From contig JAGUCH010000007.1 of assembly GCA_019096065.1 (NCBI GenBank), positions 2,316,501 through 2,380,500 on the forward strand: a stretch of DNA of 64,000 bases. Direction: 5' to 3'. Each line of letters opens with the position of its first letter. Position 1 is the stretch's first letter. The translations under genes and the position numbers were made by a program. Source of the DNA: Paracyclopina nana (Eukaryota > Arthropoda > Copepoda > Cyclopoida > Cyclopettidae). Under the pieces are notes generated by a model. It did not search any database and was not told the origin of the DNA. It saw only the letters and a list, made by a program, of their open reading frames with translations. Of this stretch, positions 12,418 through 21,831 are shown piece by piece.

Positions 12418-12860
12418 TTCCACAACAATTGAGTAATTAGCAACAAATTCAAAGATGACAGCAGACGAGTTGACAAACTTGTGGCTATGTCCAGATTTCT
12501 ATTGCAGTATGGCGTATCACAGCAATATTTGCATACCTGAAATATAACCAAATAATAACAGGCAAATAATACCAGTAGTGAGAATAAAATTACCACGGTG
12601 TCATTGCCTTGATGTAGGCAGGTGTTGAAGCATTCATCTTTGTTGGCGCAGGTTTTTCTCACGAAAACCGACGTGTTTTTGCTGAGTAGGTAGTGATTGA
12701 GGCAAACATGAGCCGAGTTGTCACATGGTAAATCCACAGCTTCGCGGTTACATGCAGAGTTATTCTCTGCACCTTTTGGGCACGTGTAGCAGGTGAGCTC
12801 TCTTAATTTGGCGGAGGTCAAATGTTGAAGCAGCAAGAAGAAGAGAACTTTGGCCACCAT
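12414..12860 (-). CDS. Ly6/uPAR-type GPI-anchored three-finger protein
   Basis: Exons 12860-12594 and 12536-12414 give 129 residues. The 57-bp intron (GTAATTTT...TTATATTTCAG) happens to be open, so a read-through frame exists. Features are a signal peptide (about 1-18), then LTCYTCPKG, five further Cys pairs, and the family-typical end CCDTPYCNRN at about residues 95-105. A hydrophobic C-terminus (SSLNLLLITQLLWN) is suited to GPI attachment. Ly6 proteins sit on the cell surface and modulate receptors, channels or junctions; the exact partner cannot be read from sequence. Its TAG stop (complement of 12414-12416) overlaps the TAA of the Shisa-like gene. Confidence 0.8.
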   Translation of the reverse strand: MVAKVLFFLLLQHLTSAKLRELTCYTCPKGAENNSACNREAVDLPCDNSAHVCLNHYLLSKNTSVFVRKTCANKDECFNTCLHQGNDTVVILFSLLVLFACYYLVIFQVCKYCCDTPYCNRNLDIATSLSTRLLSSLNLLLITQLLWN

Positions 12861-13133
12861 CTTTGGCGATGTTTGTCAATCGACTGACTTTTTGTCGCAT
12901 TCAATGAATTCCTACCTGGGAATTCCAAAGCTGCTTCTAATTGGCTACTTGAAAGAAGAAAAGAAAAAGTGGTGGCTCAAAAATATTTCGAATATCTTTG
13001 ATGCTCGTGAGAACATTTTTTCCTTCATGTCGATGTTTGCTCTTAGAAAAATGTCATGTTAGGCAAAGCATCAGCAGATTAATCGTGCTGCTATCAGCGA
13101 TAACCTTTGAAATTAAAATCAAGCTCTTGAAAA

Positions 13134-13946
13134 ATGAGGTCGATCATAATAATAACTTGCATACTTTTGGCGCCCATTCTCGCCACCAAAAGCAATTTTA
13201 AGGAAAGTGCAGAGAGTAAAGCTGGCAACCAATTTGCTGAGTGCTTTGATGGGCTTGGATCAACTGGTGGCTCTTACTTCATTGGAGACTACGTGGAGAG
13301 CTTTGCCACCACAGGATTTGATAACTCTTTCTCTTCATGCTGCGTGTTCGGAGTCTGGATACTTTACACCGAAAGCAGCTTTAACCAAAACAACCAAAAC
13401 GTAAAATATGAGTTAACTTGACATTATTACTTTTAGCTCTTTGTTGCTAGGCTGCATCATATTCTTTGTGGGGAGAAAACTTTTGCGAGGACTTGGGAGA
13501 GTTTGAAAATCAGGCATCTTCAGTGAGGTTTGCAGGTGCTCCTGATGGATACAAATTTGACACTCTGAACCTATACCAATTCACCTACTTCAATGGCAAT
13601 GAGCAATTTTTGTATGATGACGGGATGGAGCTGCAAGGTAGCCTAGGAAAGTAAGCATAAAGGCCATTCTCAAAGGTCATTGGAAACTTTCTTTGTCATC
13701 TCCCAAATTAGGTCTGCAATCGTGACAGGATGCTCACAATGGACCATTTTTGAAAATGCCAACTATGAGGGGGCTTGTGCGTGCATCTTGCCAAGCGATG
13801 AGAGCAATTGCTATCCTGGATTTTACAGGGACTTGAGCAGCGTGCTTCGCTCCGTTTCATCAGCTCGCAAAGGCTGCTTTTGCAACAGAAAAATTGCCCC
13901 TGAACCTGCAGACCGTTCGGCCCAAATTGGAGGAATAATTGACTAG
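13134..13946 (+). CDS. Secreted beta/gamma-crystallin-fold-like protein
   Basis: Exons 13134-13400, 13451-13650 and 13712-13946 give 233 residues starting with a signal peptide (MRSIIIITCILLAPILA). The C-terminal part contains WTIFENANYEGACACI, then YPGFYRDLSSVLRSVSSARKGC. This aromatic-x6-Gly spacing followed by an LSSVLRSV stretch resembles a Greek-key motif of beta/gamma-crystallin-like domains. The N-terminal half (GGSYFIGDYVESF, RFAGAPDGYKFDTLNLYQF) shows similar Gly/aromatic spacing, so two domains are possible. Many Cys residues fit an extracellular protein. Function is unknown; in invertebrates such proteins are often secreted and may bind calcium. The fold call is from motif spacing only. 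Confidence 0.6.
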
Positions 13947-14045
13947 CTCCTTTTTATGATAACTAAGCAAATAACATTATGTTACTTGTATAATACAATT
14001 TTACAGAGAAGCACGCATATAGTATAGCTTAAACTGGATCTATGT

Positions 14046-14427
14046 AGGGCGTTCTCATATCGCAGTTTGGTCTAACCAAAACTGATTTTAGTTAAACCAC
14101 GCGCTGATTCTGGTTAAGGCATGGTTCACCTGCTTATAATATCTGATATTTTGTCAAAATATCGGAGTTAAATACTGAAAAACTGAGAATTTAGATACTG
14201 TTGTAGGATGGCTTTTGGTTCCAAAAGACCGAATCCGATAAAAAAACCTAAAAAATTATTTTGGAAGTACCTGATATTTACAAATATCAGCTTAATATTT
14301 TGATCATAATATCGCAGGTGAACCTTGCCTAAACTAAACACTACAAGAATGCTTGTCCGGACAAAAGTCAGTTTGGTCTAACCAATATCAGTTTTGGTTA
14401 AACTAAAATGCGATATGAGAACGCCCT
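14046..14427. mobile_element. MITE with AGGGCGTTCTCATATCGCA inverted termini
   Basis: AGGGCGTTCTCATATCGCA at the left is mirrored by TGCGATATGAGAACGCCCT at the right. Both ends also carry TTTGGT(C/T)TAACC(A)A(A)-type subterminal repeats. TGT flanks both sides (14043-14045 and 14428-14430), a possible 3-bp target duplication. The termini resemble those of the element at 14923-15303 (AGGGCGGTCTCATAT), so the two are probably related families. It is non-coding. Confidence 0.75.
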
Positions 14428-14476
14428 TGTAGAAGACCAACTTGAAATCGCACTTTTGAGTTGAAAAGCAACTTTG

Positions 14477-15325
14477 CACAGTGGCTCAAAATGCCTTCTG
14501 GACGCGCACGGGAAAAAAACTCGCGAAATCGTAGGAGTCAATTTTCATAGGGCCGTAGCCCGTAAGCTAAAAACTAACATTCTGGGCTCCCAAGTCCGCA
14601 AATTTCCGCAGCCAATTTTGATGAATAATCATTAAATGGGGTCTGATTGACCTCTCAGTCATAAAAGAACAATTCAATTCGATTCCAATCAAAAGTTATG
14701 GATGCCCAAAAAATGGCCAAAAATGGCTATTCTACCATTTTTCTTACTGAACACTTATTCAAGCAAAGTTTGATTTTGAAGTCAAATTTGAATATGTATC
14801 TGTCAATTCAAACCATTTTTGGCTCTTTTCATTGCCTAGAAGTCAACCCAATTAGAATTTGAAAATTGGTGGTTAAATGAGAATTCGGGCGATTTGGCGG
14901 ATTTTCTCGTGCGCGTGAATATAGGGCGGTCTCATATTCGTCAATTGGGCAAGGTAGGTGGACTCACCTTCCCACCTACCTAGGGTAGGTAGGTGAGGGT
15001 AGGCAGGTGAGGGTAGGCAGGTGGGTAGGTGGGTAACCTGGTAGCTTAGTGAACCAGTTAGTGCAGGCAAGTTAAGTCAATTTTTTAAGCATAACAAAAA
15101 GCTGCTTCTACACAAAATGTCTTCTCGTGATTTCTGGGTCAAATTGACTTAACTTGCCTGCATACTAACTGGTTCACTAAGCGACTAGGTTACCCACCTA
15201 CCCACCTGCCTACCCTCACCTGCCTACCCTCACCTACCTACCCTAGGTAGGTGGGAAGGTGAGTCCACCTACCTTGCCCAATTGACGAATATGAGACCGC
15301 CCTAATGGCTTTTTGACCCACTGTG
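14477..15325. mobile_element. Transib-like non-autonomous element (copy B), split by a nested MITE
   Basis: The termini CACAGTGGCTCAAAATGCC (left) and GGCTTTTTGACCCACTGTG (right) are inverted repeats. CTTTG occurs on both flanks (14472-14476 and 15326-15330), a 5-bp duplication. A CAC(A/T)(A/G)TG end with 5-bp duplication fits the Transib superfamily, the relatives of RAG1, although the usual CGNCG preference is not met. The interior is shared with copy A at positions 1-151. The element is interrupted at 14923-15303. No transposase frame is present. Confidence 0.7.
14923..15303. mobile_element. Nested palindromic MITE rich in GGTAGGT repeats
   Basis: This is an almost perfect foldback: AGGGCGGTCTCATATTCGTC at the left and its complement at the right, with arms of about 155 bp containing repeated GGTAGGTGGG and GAGGGTAGGCAGGT blocks, and a central loop of about 65 bp near 15080-15146. 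TA dinucleotides flank the GGGCGG...CCGCCC core. Because copy A (1-151) lacks it, its borders are directly visible. Confidence 0.85.
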
Positions 15326-15948
15326 CTTTGGCATTTGTTAATTGGGCTTTGCTCACGGTGTACTTACATTTTTCCGGATAAGGTAAAAAAGATGGCATTA
15401 GGGGTAACCTCCGATTCTTTTTCAATGTCGCTTCAACTAGTTTTTCGCATAATCGTTATCATTTGGCTTTTTGACTTTTGAAAACTCAATGTTTGGCGTT
15501 CTTGTCAAGAAACGAGAGATTTTCTACCTTTTCCAGAAAGCTCCACAAGGCATCAAGCTTGGTTTTTTTGGGCAAATTGTGTTTCAAAGCACACAATTAT
15601 TACTCAATTAATAAAATGACTACAAAACTAGAATAAAACTTGCTTTTCAAAAATTAGAAGACTAAAATATTAGAAGTAGTTGAAATATATCAAATCTGGT
15701 TGCTTCAATAATTGATCGGAGGTTCAATATTTTTAGATCGGGGCTAGTAGTGGGGGCGGGTGCAAACAAAAACAGATCGAAATTCAGTTTTCAGCCCGCT
15801 TAGCCTACGCTGCAGTCAGTCGCTGCTATTAGCTGGGACAGCGTTAGCTCCTCTTGACGGCAAAATCCATTACTACCAAAGCCTCCGTAAGCAAAGCCCA
15901 ATTAAGGGCACTCGAAAAAGCTTAATGGCATACGTTTTCACATTAATG

Positions 15949-16354
15949 CCCTGTTCATGTATTAGAGAGTGCCTCAAGGTATGGAAAAAATTGTCATAAG
16001 GAAAAGTGAATCTGTTGCTAACTGCCGCTCTACAAGTTCAGCTTGGGGCCGAGCAGCGTTTTTAATGGCAATTTTTGCTATTTTGTCTCATGGTTTTCAG
16101 CATATTTCAACACAAACTATATGTCATCGTGTTTCTTTCATTAAAGTTGAAATTTAACTTTTGTTATGGCTCAAAAGGACTAAAATGTGTAGAATTTACT
16201 AGCAGCAATTAGATTTGTTTACTTTCAAGTTGGCTTAAAGTCGATCTGATTTTTTTAGTATCAGCTGGCGCTTGTCATAAGACAATTTTACTCCTTTCCT
16301 GAAGGTGTTTTTCGTGCATTTTCCTAAGGAGTTTGGGGCGTACATGAACAGGAC
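15949..16354. mobile_element. CCTGTTCATGTA-type MITE, full copy
   Basis: CCTGTTCATGTATTA at the left and TACATGAACAGG at the right are inverted. Nearly the same ~410-bp sequence recurs at 24266-24673, with partial copies at 24068-24265 and 24690-24820, all inside intron 1 of 7TM-B. Shared internal blocks include GGTATGGAAAAAATTGTC and GTATCAGCTGGCGCTTGTC. It is non-coding. Confidence 0.75.
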
Positions 16355-16772
16355 ATAAGGGCCTGTTCACCTGCATTTTATGGCTGGTATTTTGGCAAAA
16401 TTCAGTCTACTGATCCAACTCTGCTTTTTTATGGCACAATTTTTATGTACTGTTACAATTTCCTCGTGTTATAATTGACTCCTCATTCAAAACATTCGAG
16501 CGACGCCTAGCGAAAAAATTCGGGTCGTAACGAAGGCGAAAATTGAATAAAGGCGATGTACCTTTTTTAAGGCAAAATTAAAAAGTAGTAGTATCTCGAT
16601 CCCTCAATGACAAGATTTTCACCTACTATTTTGATGACTAACGTCCGATAGCTGCCTCGCTAGTTGATTGTTATTGTTATGAGTGAGGAGTCTATTTAGT
16701 TCACCCATCCAACTCAGCTCTTTATCACAGTTCTATCTGAGAATTTTGGGAGATATTATAGTTATTTATTTT

Positions 16773-16947
16773 GAGCTGGGGCACGTAAAGTAGGGTCATT
16801 AAATAGCTGAGCGAGGATTTTAAAATGGGAAAACTCGAGTACAGCTTTACTAGCCCGAGCCTGCGAGGGCTGTAATTGTACGAGTGTTTTTCCATTTTAA
16901 AATCCGAGGTCAGCTATTTAATGACCCAATTTTACGTGCCCCAGCTC
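16773..16947. repeat. 175-bp palindrome
   Basis: GAGCTGGGGCACGTAAA at the left is mirrored by TTTACGTGCCCCAGCTC at the right, and the arms pair further through GGTCATTAAATAGCTGA and ATTTTAAAATGG. A diverged inverted copy of its inner part lies at about 18030-18130. It forms the left shoulder of the large foldback described next. Confidence 0.75.
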
Positions 16948-17130
16948 GGAATATACAATTTTATATTCTGTAATACGATTTTTGAGTGTTTTAATGAAGT
17001 TACCGGGCTGCCCCGTGCCCTAGATAATACTGCTCGGTTTTTAGTTGCTATGTGAATATCACTGGCTCTCATTAGCTAATATCCAGTGGGTTGGGAGCAA
17101 TTAAATAGACTTTCAAAATCCATTTCTTCA

Positions 17131-17212
17131 GATGTGTTCCTATGGCACATTGGTTAAAGCGCTAGGCTCTTGATTCAGGAGTCTAGGGTTCAAACCCCAG
17201 TCATTCCTCAAC
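17131..17212 (+). other. tRNA-like sequence 1
   Basis: An A-box-like TGGCACATTGGTTAAAGCGC and a B-box GGGTTCAAACCCC stand at tRNA spacing, with an anticodon-arm-like hairpin (GGCTC...GAGTC) between them. The ends do not form a proper acceptor stem, so it is probably a tRNA-derived repeat head rather than a working tRNA. A mirrored relative is at 17800-17880. Confidence 0.5.
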
Positions 17213-17275
17213 TAACTTTTTTTCTTTATCTCGTCAAAATTATGGTTCCAGTCCAATACATAGCTTTCAATTATC

Positions 17276-17355
17276 ATGATGCTGCCATAGTTCAGTGGTT
17301 AGAGCATTGGGATGCTAATCCAACTGTCTGAGGTTCGAAGCTTGGATGATCCTCT
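17276..17355 (+). other. tRNA-like sequence 2 (anticodon-like GCT)
   Basis: CATAGTTCAGTGGTTAGAGCA is an excellent A-box and D arm. TTGGG-ATGCTAA-TCCAA forms a five-pair anticodon arm with T33 and anticodon GCT (Ser). GAGGTTCGAAGCTT is a B-box with a poorly paired T stem. There is no long variable arm as true tRNA-Ser needs, and the acceptor stem is poor. A tRNA-derived repeat or pseudogene is most likely. A mirrored relative is at 17670-17745. Confidence 0.55.
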
Positions 17356-17669
17356 CTTTTTCCAACTTCTTTGGAATTTGCATTACTTCCATGGAATATG
17401 AGGGGCATTAAATTACTTAAAATCCCTCAAATTTGATTCAAGGGCTGTTAAGTATTTAATATCCCCCAAATTGCTAAGAAAGAACTGTGATATAAAAGAG
17501 CTGAGTCGGATCGGTAAACTGAATTATAACACGAGGAAATCGTATTACAGTATATAAAATGCTTAATTGCCCTGGAATCAAATTTTAGGGTTATAAAGTA
17601 ATTTTATGCCCCTTATATTCCATGGAACTAAGCCAAATTACAAAGAAGCTAGAAAAAAAGGAAAGGGGT

Positions 17670-17745
17670 AACTTAGATTCGAAACTCCAATAGTTGGACT
17701 AATAATCCAATGCTCTAATCATTAAGCCATGGAATCTTCATGTAT
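17670..17745 (-). other. tRNA-like sequence 3 (mirror of 2)
   Basis: On the minus strand it reads ATGGCTTAATGATTAGAGCA, then TTGGATTATTAGTCCAA as anticodon arm and GAGTTTCGAATCT as a weakened B-box. It is the inverted, diverged partner of the unit at 17276-17355. Confidence 0.5.
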
Positions 17746-17799
17746 TTGGGCTGCTATTACAGGAATATTTTAACATTTTTTAAGCCAGATGATGAATCA

Positions 17800-17880
17800 G
17801 AAAAAAGTTAAGGCAGATATGGGGTTCGAACCTCAGATGGCTGAATCGTGAATTCCGATTCTTTGCGTTGTAGGAGCACC
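17800..17880 (-). other. tRNA-like sequence 4 (mirror of 1)
   Basis: On the minus strand, GAGGTTCGAACCCC is a strong B-box, preceded by a region that has lost a clear A-box. Position and flanks make it the inverted partner of the unit at 17131-17212. Confidence 0.4.
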
Positions 17881-18767
17881 TCTGGGAAATTGTTTTAAAT
17901 GCCTATTTTATTGCTCCCAAGCCACAGGATGCTAGCATGTGAGGCCCAGAGGTATTCATATAGCAACTTCAAACCGAGCTGAATTTTATAGGTCACGGGG
18001 TAGCCCGGTAGCTTCATTAAAACACTCAAACATATTACAGAATATAAAAATGTAGATAACGGTTACAGTCCTCGCAGGCTCGGTTAGTAAAGCTGCACTC
18101 ATTTCAAAATCCCCTCTCAGCTCGTAATAAATATGTACACTTACTAGCTGACCCGTCTGCGTAGTAACAGCATGCAAGCCTTGATGACTGCTGAGACTCG
18201 GCTGCAATTTTCTTTAAGTAGCTGTAGCTAGGTTGACTGGCCTGGACATCATATAGAGAGTGGAAGGTTTCTAGCGCGCGCAACTGAGCAAATAGTTTAG
18301 GTCAAAATCTACTGCTCTGGTCAAAATGCAAGGTTACGAAAATAAAAATAAACCAGTCGCTCAACTTCGCCAAGTACATAAGTTTGACCATTGCAATTTT
18401 TCGAGCGTTCGCTATGGTCTTAGCTAACTAAACCCTCCGCTCTCTTTTTCAGTCTTTTTTCGATTCTCAAGAATTTGAATCTCAGCGGAGTTTCTCGCTA
18501 GGTTTAGGATTCAGCAAAGATTGACGTCCGTTTGCTATAGTCTTCACAAGTGAGCTCTGATGTTCCATGACAATTTCGGTAAGGAGTTGATGTATAAGGA
18601 TTACAAAGCGCTTAGAATGCAACATTTATTGGGCAATTTTAGGACATTCGAAGTAGCTGTGCTAGATGCTGCTCCATCCTTTTGGGACTCGACCAGCCTA
18701 AAAAGAATCTAAGAATTGAAGAGCAAAACTGAAAACTTAATTTTGCCAGTTGTTTTGCGAGGTATGA

Positions 18768-19867
18768 TTAGCCAGACTTTATTCTTTTGAATGATTTAGC
18801 TTGCTGTATGGTCATCACTCCTATGACTATGGCAGGCGTAACATGTTTGTGGAAAATAACGTAGACGTTGAAAGGGAATGTATTCCAATCAGCTGGCGTT
18901 GTTCTAAAAGGTGATGCTAAAAAGGTGAAAGAATGATTCGTTGTACTTTTGACCTTACTTGTTGAGCTCAGATGTTTGAAAGATGCCGAGTGAAAATAGC
19001 ACTATGACAATGCCTATGCTAAATAAGCTGCCTAGGCTTTGAGATTTCTCCATTGATGAACCATTTTTCCATCTGTATCTCAGCAAAAACAGAGAAGCTG
19101 CTAGATGTATTGGTAAAAATGCTCCAACGTAATAAGGTTCCAGCAGAAATTTCAGTGGCACGTCACTCCAATCAACATGGTACACCCCTATGCAGTAAAC
19201 CTAAAAACAGGATATAAAAATAATGCAGTGTACGCTGAATATTTTTCTATTTTTAACCTGGTTAAATACGTATCGGCCTGGTAATGACATTTTGACAGTG
19301 ATGCTAGCAGTGCCCATCAGAAAGGCCCAAGAGACCAGAAAGGTTGCCAATAGGTTGTCATTCATGACTGGAACTCTTTTCCACTTGCAAACAAAAAGGA
19401 ATTTTGTGACTGTGATGGAGATGGTGAGGTACCCAAATATTTGTAGCAACATATTCCTGAGGAGGAACGAAGTGTTGCAGATCCAACTTGGCAGAGGGCC
19501 CACAAGCTCTCGCACAGCATCAACTGAGTGAACCGTAAGCACAAAAGAAATAACCTAAAAATTAGGCTTTTAGCGGGCTATAATTTTAACTGATTTCATA
19601 ATGGTTCCTTTCTAAAGGAAAATGACTCCAGACTCATTTTATGAGTTAACTTACCATGATGTTGTTCCATGCAGCCAATTGATTGATCAACGTGCGAAAT
19701 TGCCCCAGCATTCCCGTCCATTCATAGTGGACAATCACACCAAGGACCACGCAGCATGCTATTGTGCAAATCCAGCATATGCCAGCCACCAAGATGGCCC
19801 AGCAATTACGACTGTCTTCAACGAAAATGTTGTACTCAGTTAAATTGGTTATTGAAACCAAAGTCAT
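18768..19867 (-). CDS. Seven-transmembrane receptor-like protein (7TM-A)
   Basis: Four exons (19867-19655, 19554-19258, 19200-18959, 18903-18768) give 295 residues. The first three exons have exactly the same lengths (213, 297 and 242 bp) and phases as in 7TM-B at 23786-25773, and the proteins are clearly paralogous (for example LPGRYVFNQ at the end of exon 2, and LLEPYY plus SLGSLFSIG in exon 3). About seven hydrophobic helices are evident, with N-glycosylation sites near the N-terminus. Conserved landmarks are HYEWTGMLGQFRTLINQLA and KWKRVPVMNDNLLATFLVSW. No motif of a named receptor class was recognised. A chemoreceptor or orphan GPCR-like role is an inference. The start methionine was chosen by alignment with the paralogue. 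Confidence 0.8.
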
Positions 19868-20556
19868 TATTTGAAATCTAGTCAGCTCCCTTGAACTGCT
19901 ACAAATAAACTGGATCTTTCCTCCACCAATTTTGGAACATGACATGGCCACTTGAGAAATAGGGAAAATGATAACCTCATTAGCCTAATCAGCTCTATAT
20001 ATGGATTAGGTTTTATAAAACACAACCAGGTCAAAGTACTGTTGTGCCATGATTTTAAAAGGAGGAAAATCCGCATGCAATTCACAGGAGTGAATACATA
20101 TGCTTTTACAACTTCGTTGCATGCCTGTCTTTTCTTAGCACACATGGTATATGTTCACAGTTCTTGGGACCATTCTATCATTACAGCGAGCTGAGAGAGG
20201 GACAACACAATTTCCAACAAAGAAACAAGGGTGAGTTGCGTCGGCCTGTGCGTATAATATGCTGCAGCAAAACCACAAAACTACAGGGAGACTCTTAATA
20301 ACCTTAAGTTGCACCACGTTGGGCCCTTTGTTAACCTTGGGTGTCTCTTTTGAGACACATTATAGCATGAAAGGACCTCACATACCATACTCATGCACTG
20401 TATATGCTAAACCTTTGTATACCATAAAAGAGCCATTTAGTTGGTACACAGTGCTCAACCAACCAGAATATGCACTCTTCCACCAAAAACAACCAGGTTC
20501 ACATTTAAGTAAGGATATTTTTTGTTTCTCTCCCAGAATCCGACTAATTAATAACC
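19868..20556. promoter_or_regulatory. Shared upstream region of 7TM-A (-) and ODAD4-like (+)
   Basis: The two genes diverge from this 0.69-kb interval. I see no further exon with protein character; the short frames at 19952-20194 and 20259-20633 overlap repeats or the first ODAD4-like exon in another frame. Individual promoter elements were not identified. Confidence 0.35.
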
Positions 20557-21831
20557 ATGCAACGATTACTAGAAGACGATCTCGTCCAAGACGTCAAGCC
20601 TCTGAGGACCACGAGAAAAACATATCAGGATGAAATAAAAGTAAGCAAGATCAAGGTTCTTTCGAGCTTTAAAAATTATAACTTATTTTGGTGGCTGCAG
20701 GAGAAAATGAGGAAGAAGATTGTTGCTCGTAGAAACCCTTTTGCCCAGCTCAATGACGATTTGATGGATGAGGATGCCGATTTACTGAGAGAACGAGCCA
20801 AAATCTACATGGCAAGGAGGGAATGGGACCGAGCCCTGAAAAACCTCAACAGAACTTTGTACCAATGGGGAGCAAAAGGGCCTGAGAAATACGATCCAAG
20901 TGATCCTCCAAACAAACAAGTTTCAATCACATCACTTATAGTACATGCGACCATCTGAGCTATTTTTGATATCATTTCTTAGAGCTTATATTTGCGGTGC
21001 AAAATCAGACTTTTGCTGTGCGAAAATGAAAACGCTCTGTCTGATGCTCTGGCCATTTTGGCGGACCTGAAGCACTCGGATCCCATGTACACCAAAGGCC
21101 TTGCTTGCCAAGGAGATGCGTTGTTCCAAATGGGCAGGTTTGAGCACTCACTCGTGATTTACCATAGAGGCCACCGAATCAGGAATGGAACCGAAGATGA
21201 CTTCAGGGTGGGCATCCAAAAAGCAACAGCTTCCATCAACAACTGTTTGAAAAATGTTAAGAGAAAGGTGATGGATGCCAATTATATCCAGCTATACTTT
21301 CGAAAAGCAACCTGTCAATCTTGATTAATTAGATCAAGGTTGACATCAACGTTGAGGACACTTGCAGTAGCAAGTTTGTTAGCAGGGAGAGTTTTGTCTT
21401 CCCTCATGACTCCAACGAGAGCAAACATCTGTCCAAAAGAGTGGCCAAATTGAAAGCTACATCAGTTGCTAGCTCACTCAGCCAGCTGTCAGCTCAAAAG
21501 AGGAAACAATTCGCTCCACACTCAGCTCCATTCAAGGATGACATTATTGGCTTGACAGTAGGGATTTCTATTTTTTCACATTTTTAGTCATAATACATAC
21601 TTTTGCATGCTATATCTATTGTAGAAAATAGTGAGTCAGTTAAAGGAGGAAAAGAACCAGAGTGAGGTGGAAAAGCTCACTGAAGAGACATTGGACTACT
21701 TGAAAAGTAGAGAGACACTGTGGAAAAATCAGGCGCAAAAGACTTTCTCACAACACCACGTGGTGGACTTTTCTCCCGAAAACTTGGCCAGATTTTATGC
21801 TGACAACGAGCAGGCTCCATTCATTTTCTAG
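20557..21831 (+). CDS. ODAD4/TTC25-like outer dynein arm docking subunit, short form
   Basis: Exons 20557-20640, 20701-20919, 20983-21267, 21333-21557 and 21625-21831 give 339 residues. The tetratricopeptide core contains ADLKHSDPMYTKGLACQGDA and FEHSLVIYHRGHRIRNG, then FRVGIQKATASINN. These correspond closely to the vertebrate TTC25 stretch around FALVFYHRGYKLRP and FRVGIQKAQEAINN. Exon 5 (LTEETLDYLKSRETLWKNQ) corresponds to its LDTHSNFWRQQ region. ODAD4 anchors outer dynein arms on axonemal doublet microtubules. The protein stops where vertebrate homologues continue with a second set of TPRs, so it is about half length. The stop TAG (21829-21831) overlaps that of the K2P gene. The homology rests on my memory of the family. 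Confidence 0.8.

Larger units (their letters stand above)
16773..18130. mobile_element. Large foldback carrying mirrored tRNA-like sequences
   Basis: The left arm (about 16950-17480) and right arm (about 17560-18110) match in inverted order. TTTTAATGAAGTTACCGGGC on the left pairs with the complement of GCCCGGTAGCTTCATTAAAA on the right, and TTCCATGGAATATGAGGGGC pairs with GCCCCTTATATTCCATGGAA. Two tRNA-like units sit in each arm. A second inverted pair, TTTCCTCGTGTTATAATT (about 16460) and AATTATAACACGAGGAAA (about 17521), suggests successive insertions. No protein-coding frame explains the structure. Confidence 0.65.
13947..18767. other. Transposon-rich intergenic region, no host gene recognised
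   Basis: This 4.8-kb interval consists largely of inverted-repeat elements and foldbacks, listed individually below. Short frames inside are repeat read-through (for example 14873-15070 and 15760-15999). I found no exon with protein character. Confidence 0.6.

Noticed and set aside
14923-15303. CRISPR-like or telomere-like array because of regular GGTAGGT/GGGTAGGC repeats
   Set aside because: The repeats are the arms of a palindromic transposable element; there are no spacers, and they are mirrored around a central loop.
17276-17355. Functional tRNA-Ser(GCT)
   Set aside because: Good A-box and anticodon arm, but no long variable arm, poor acceptor and T stems, and a mirrored degraded copy inside a repeat. 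It is listed as tRNA-like only.
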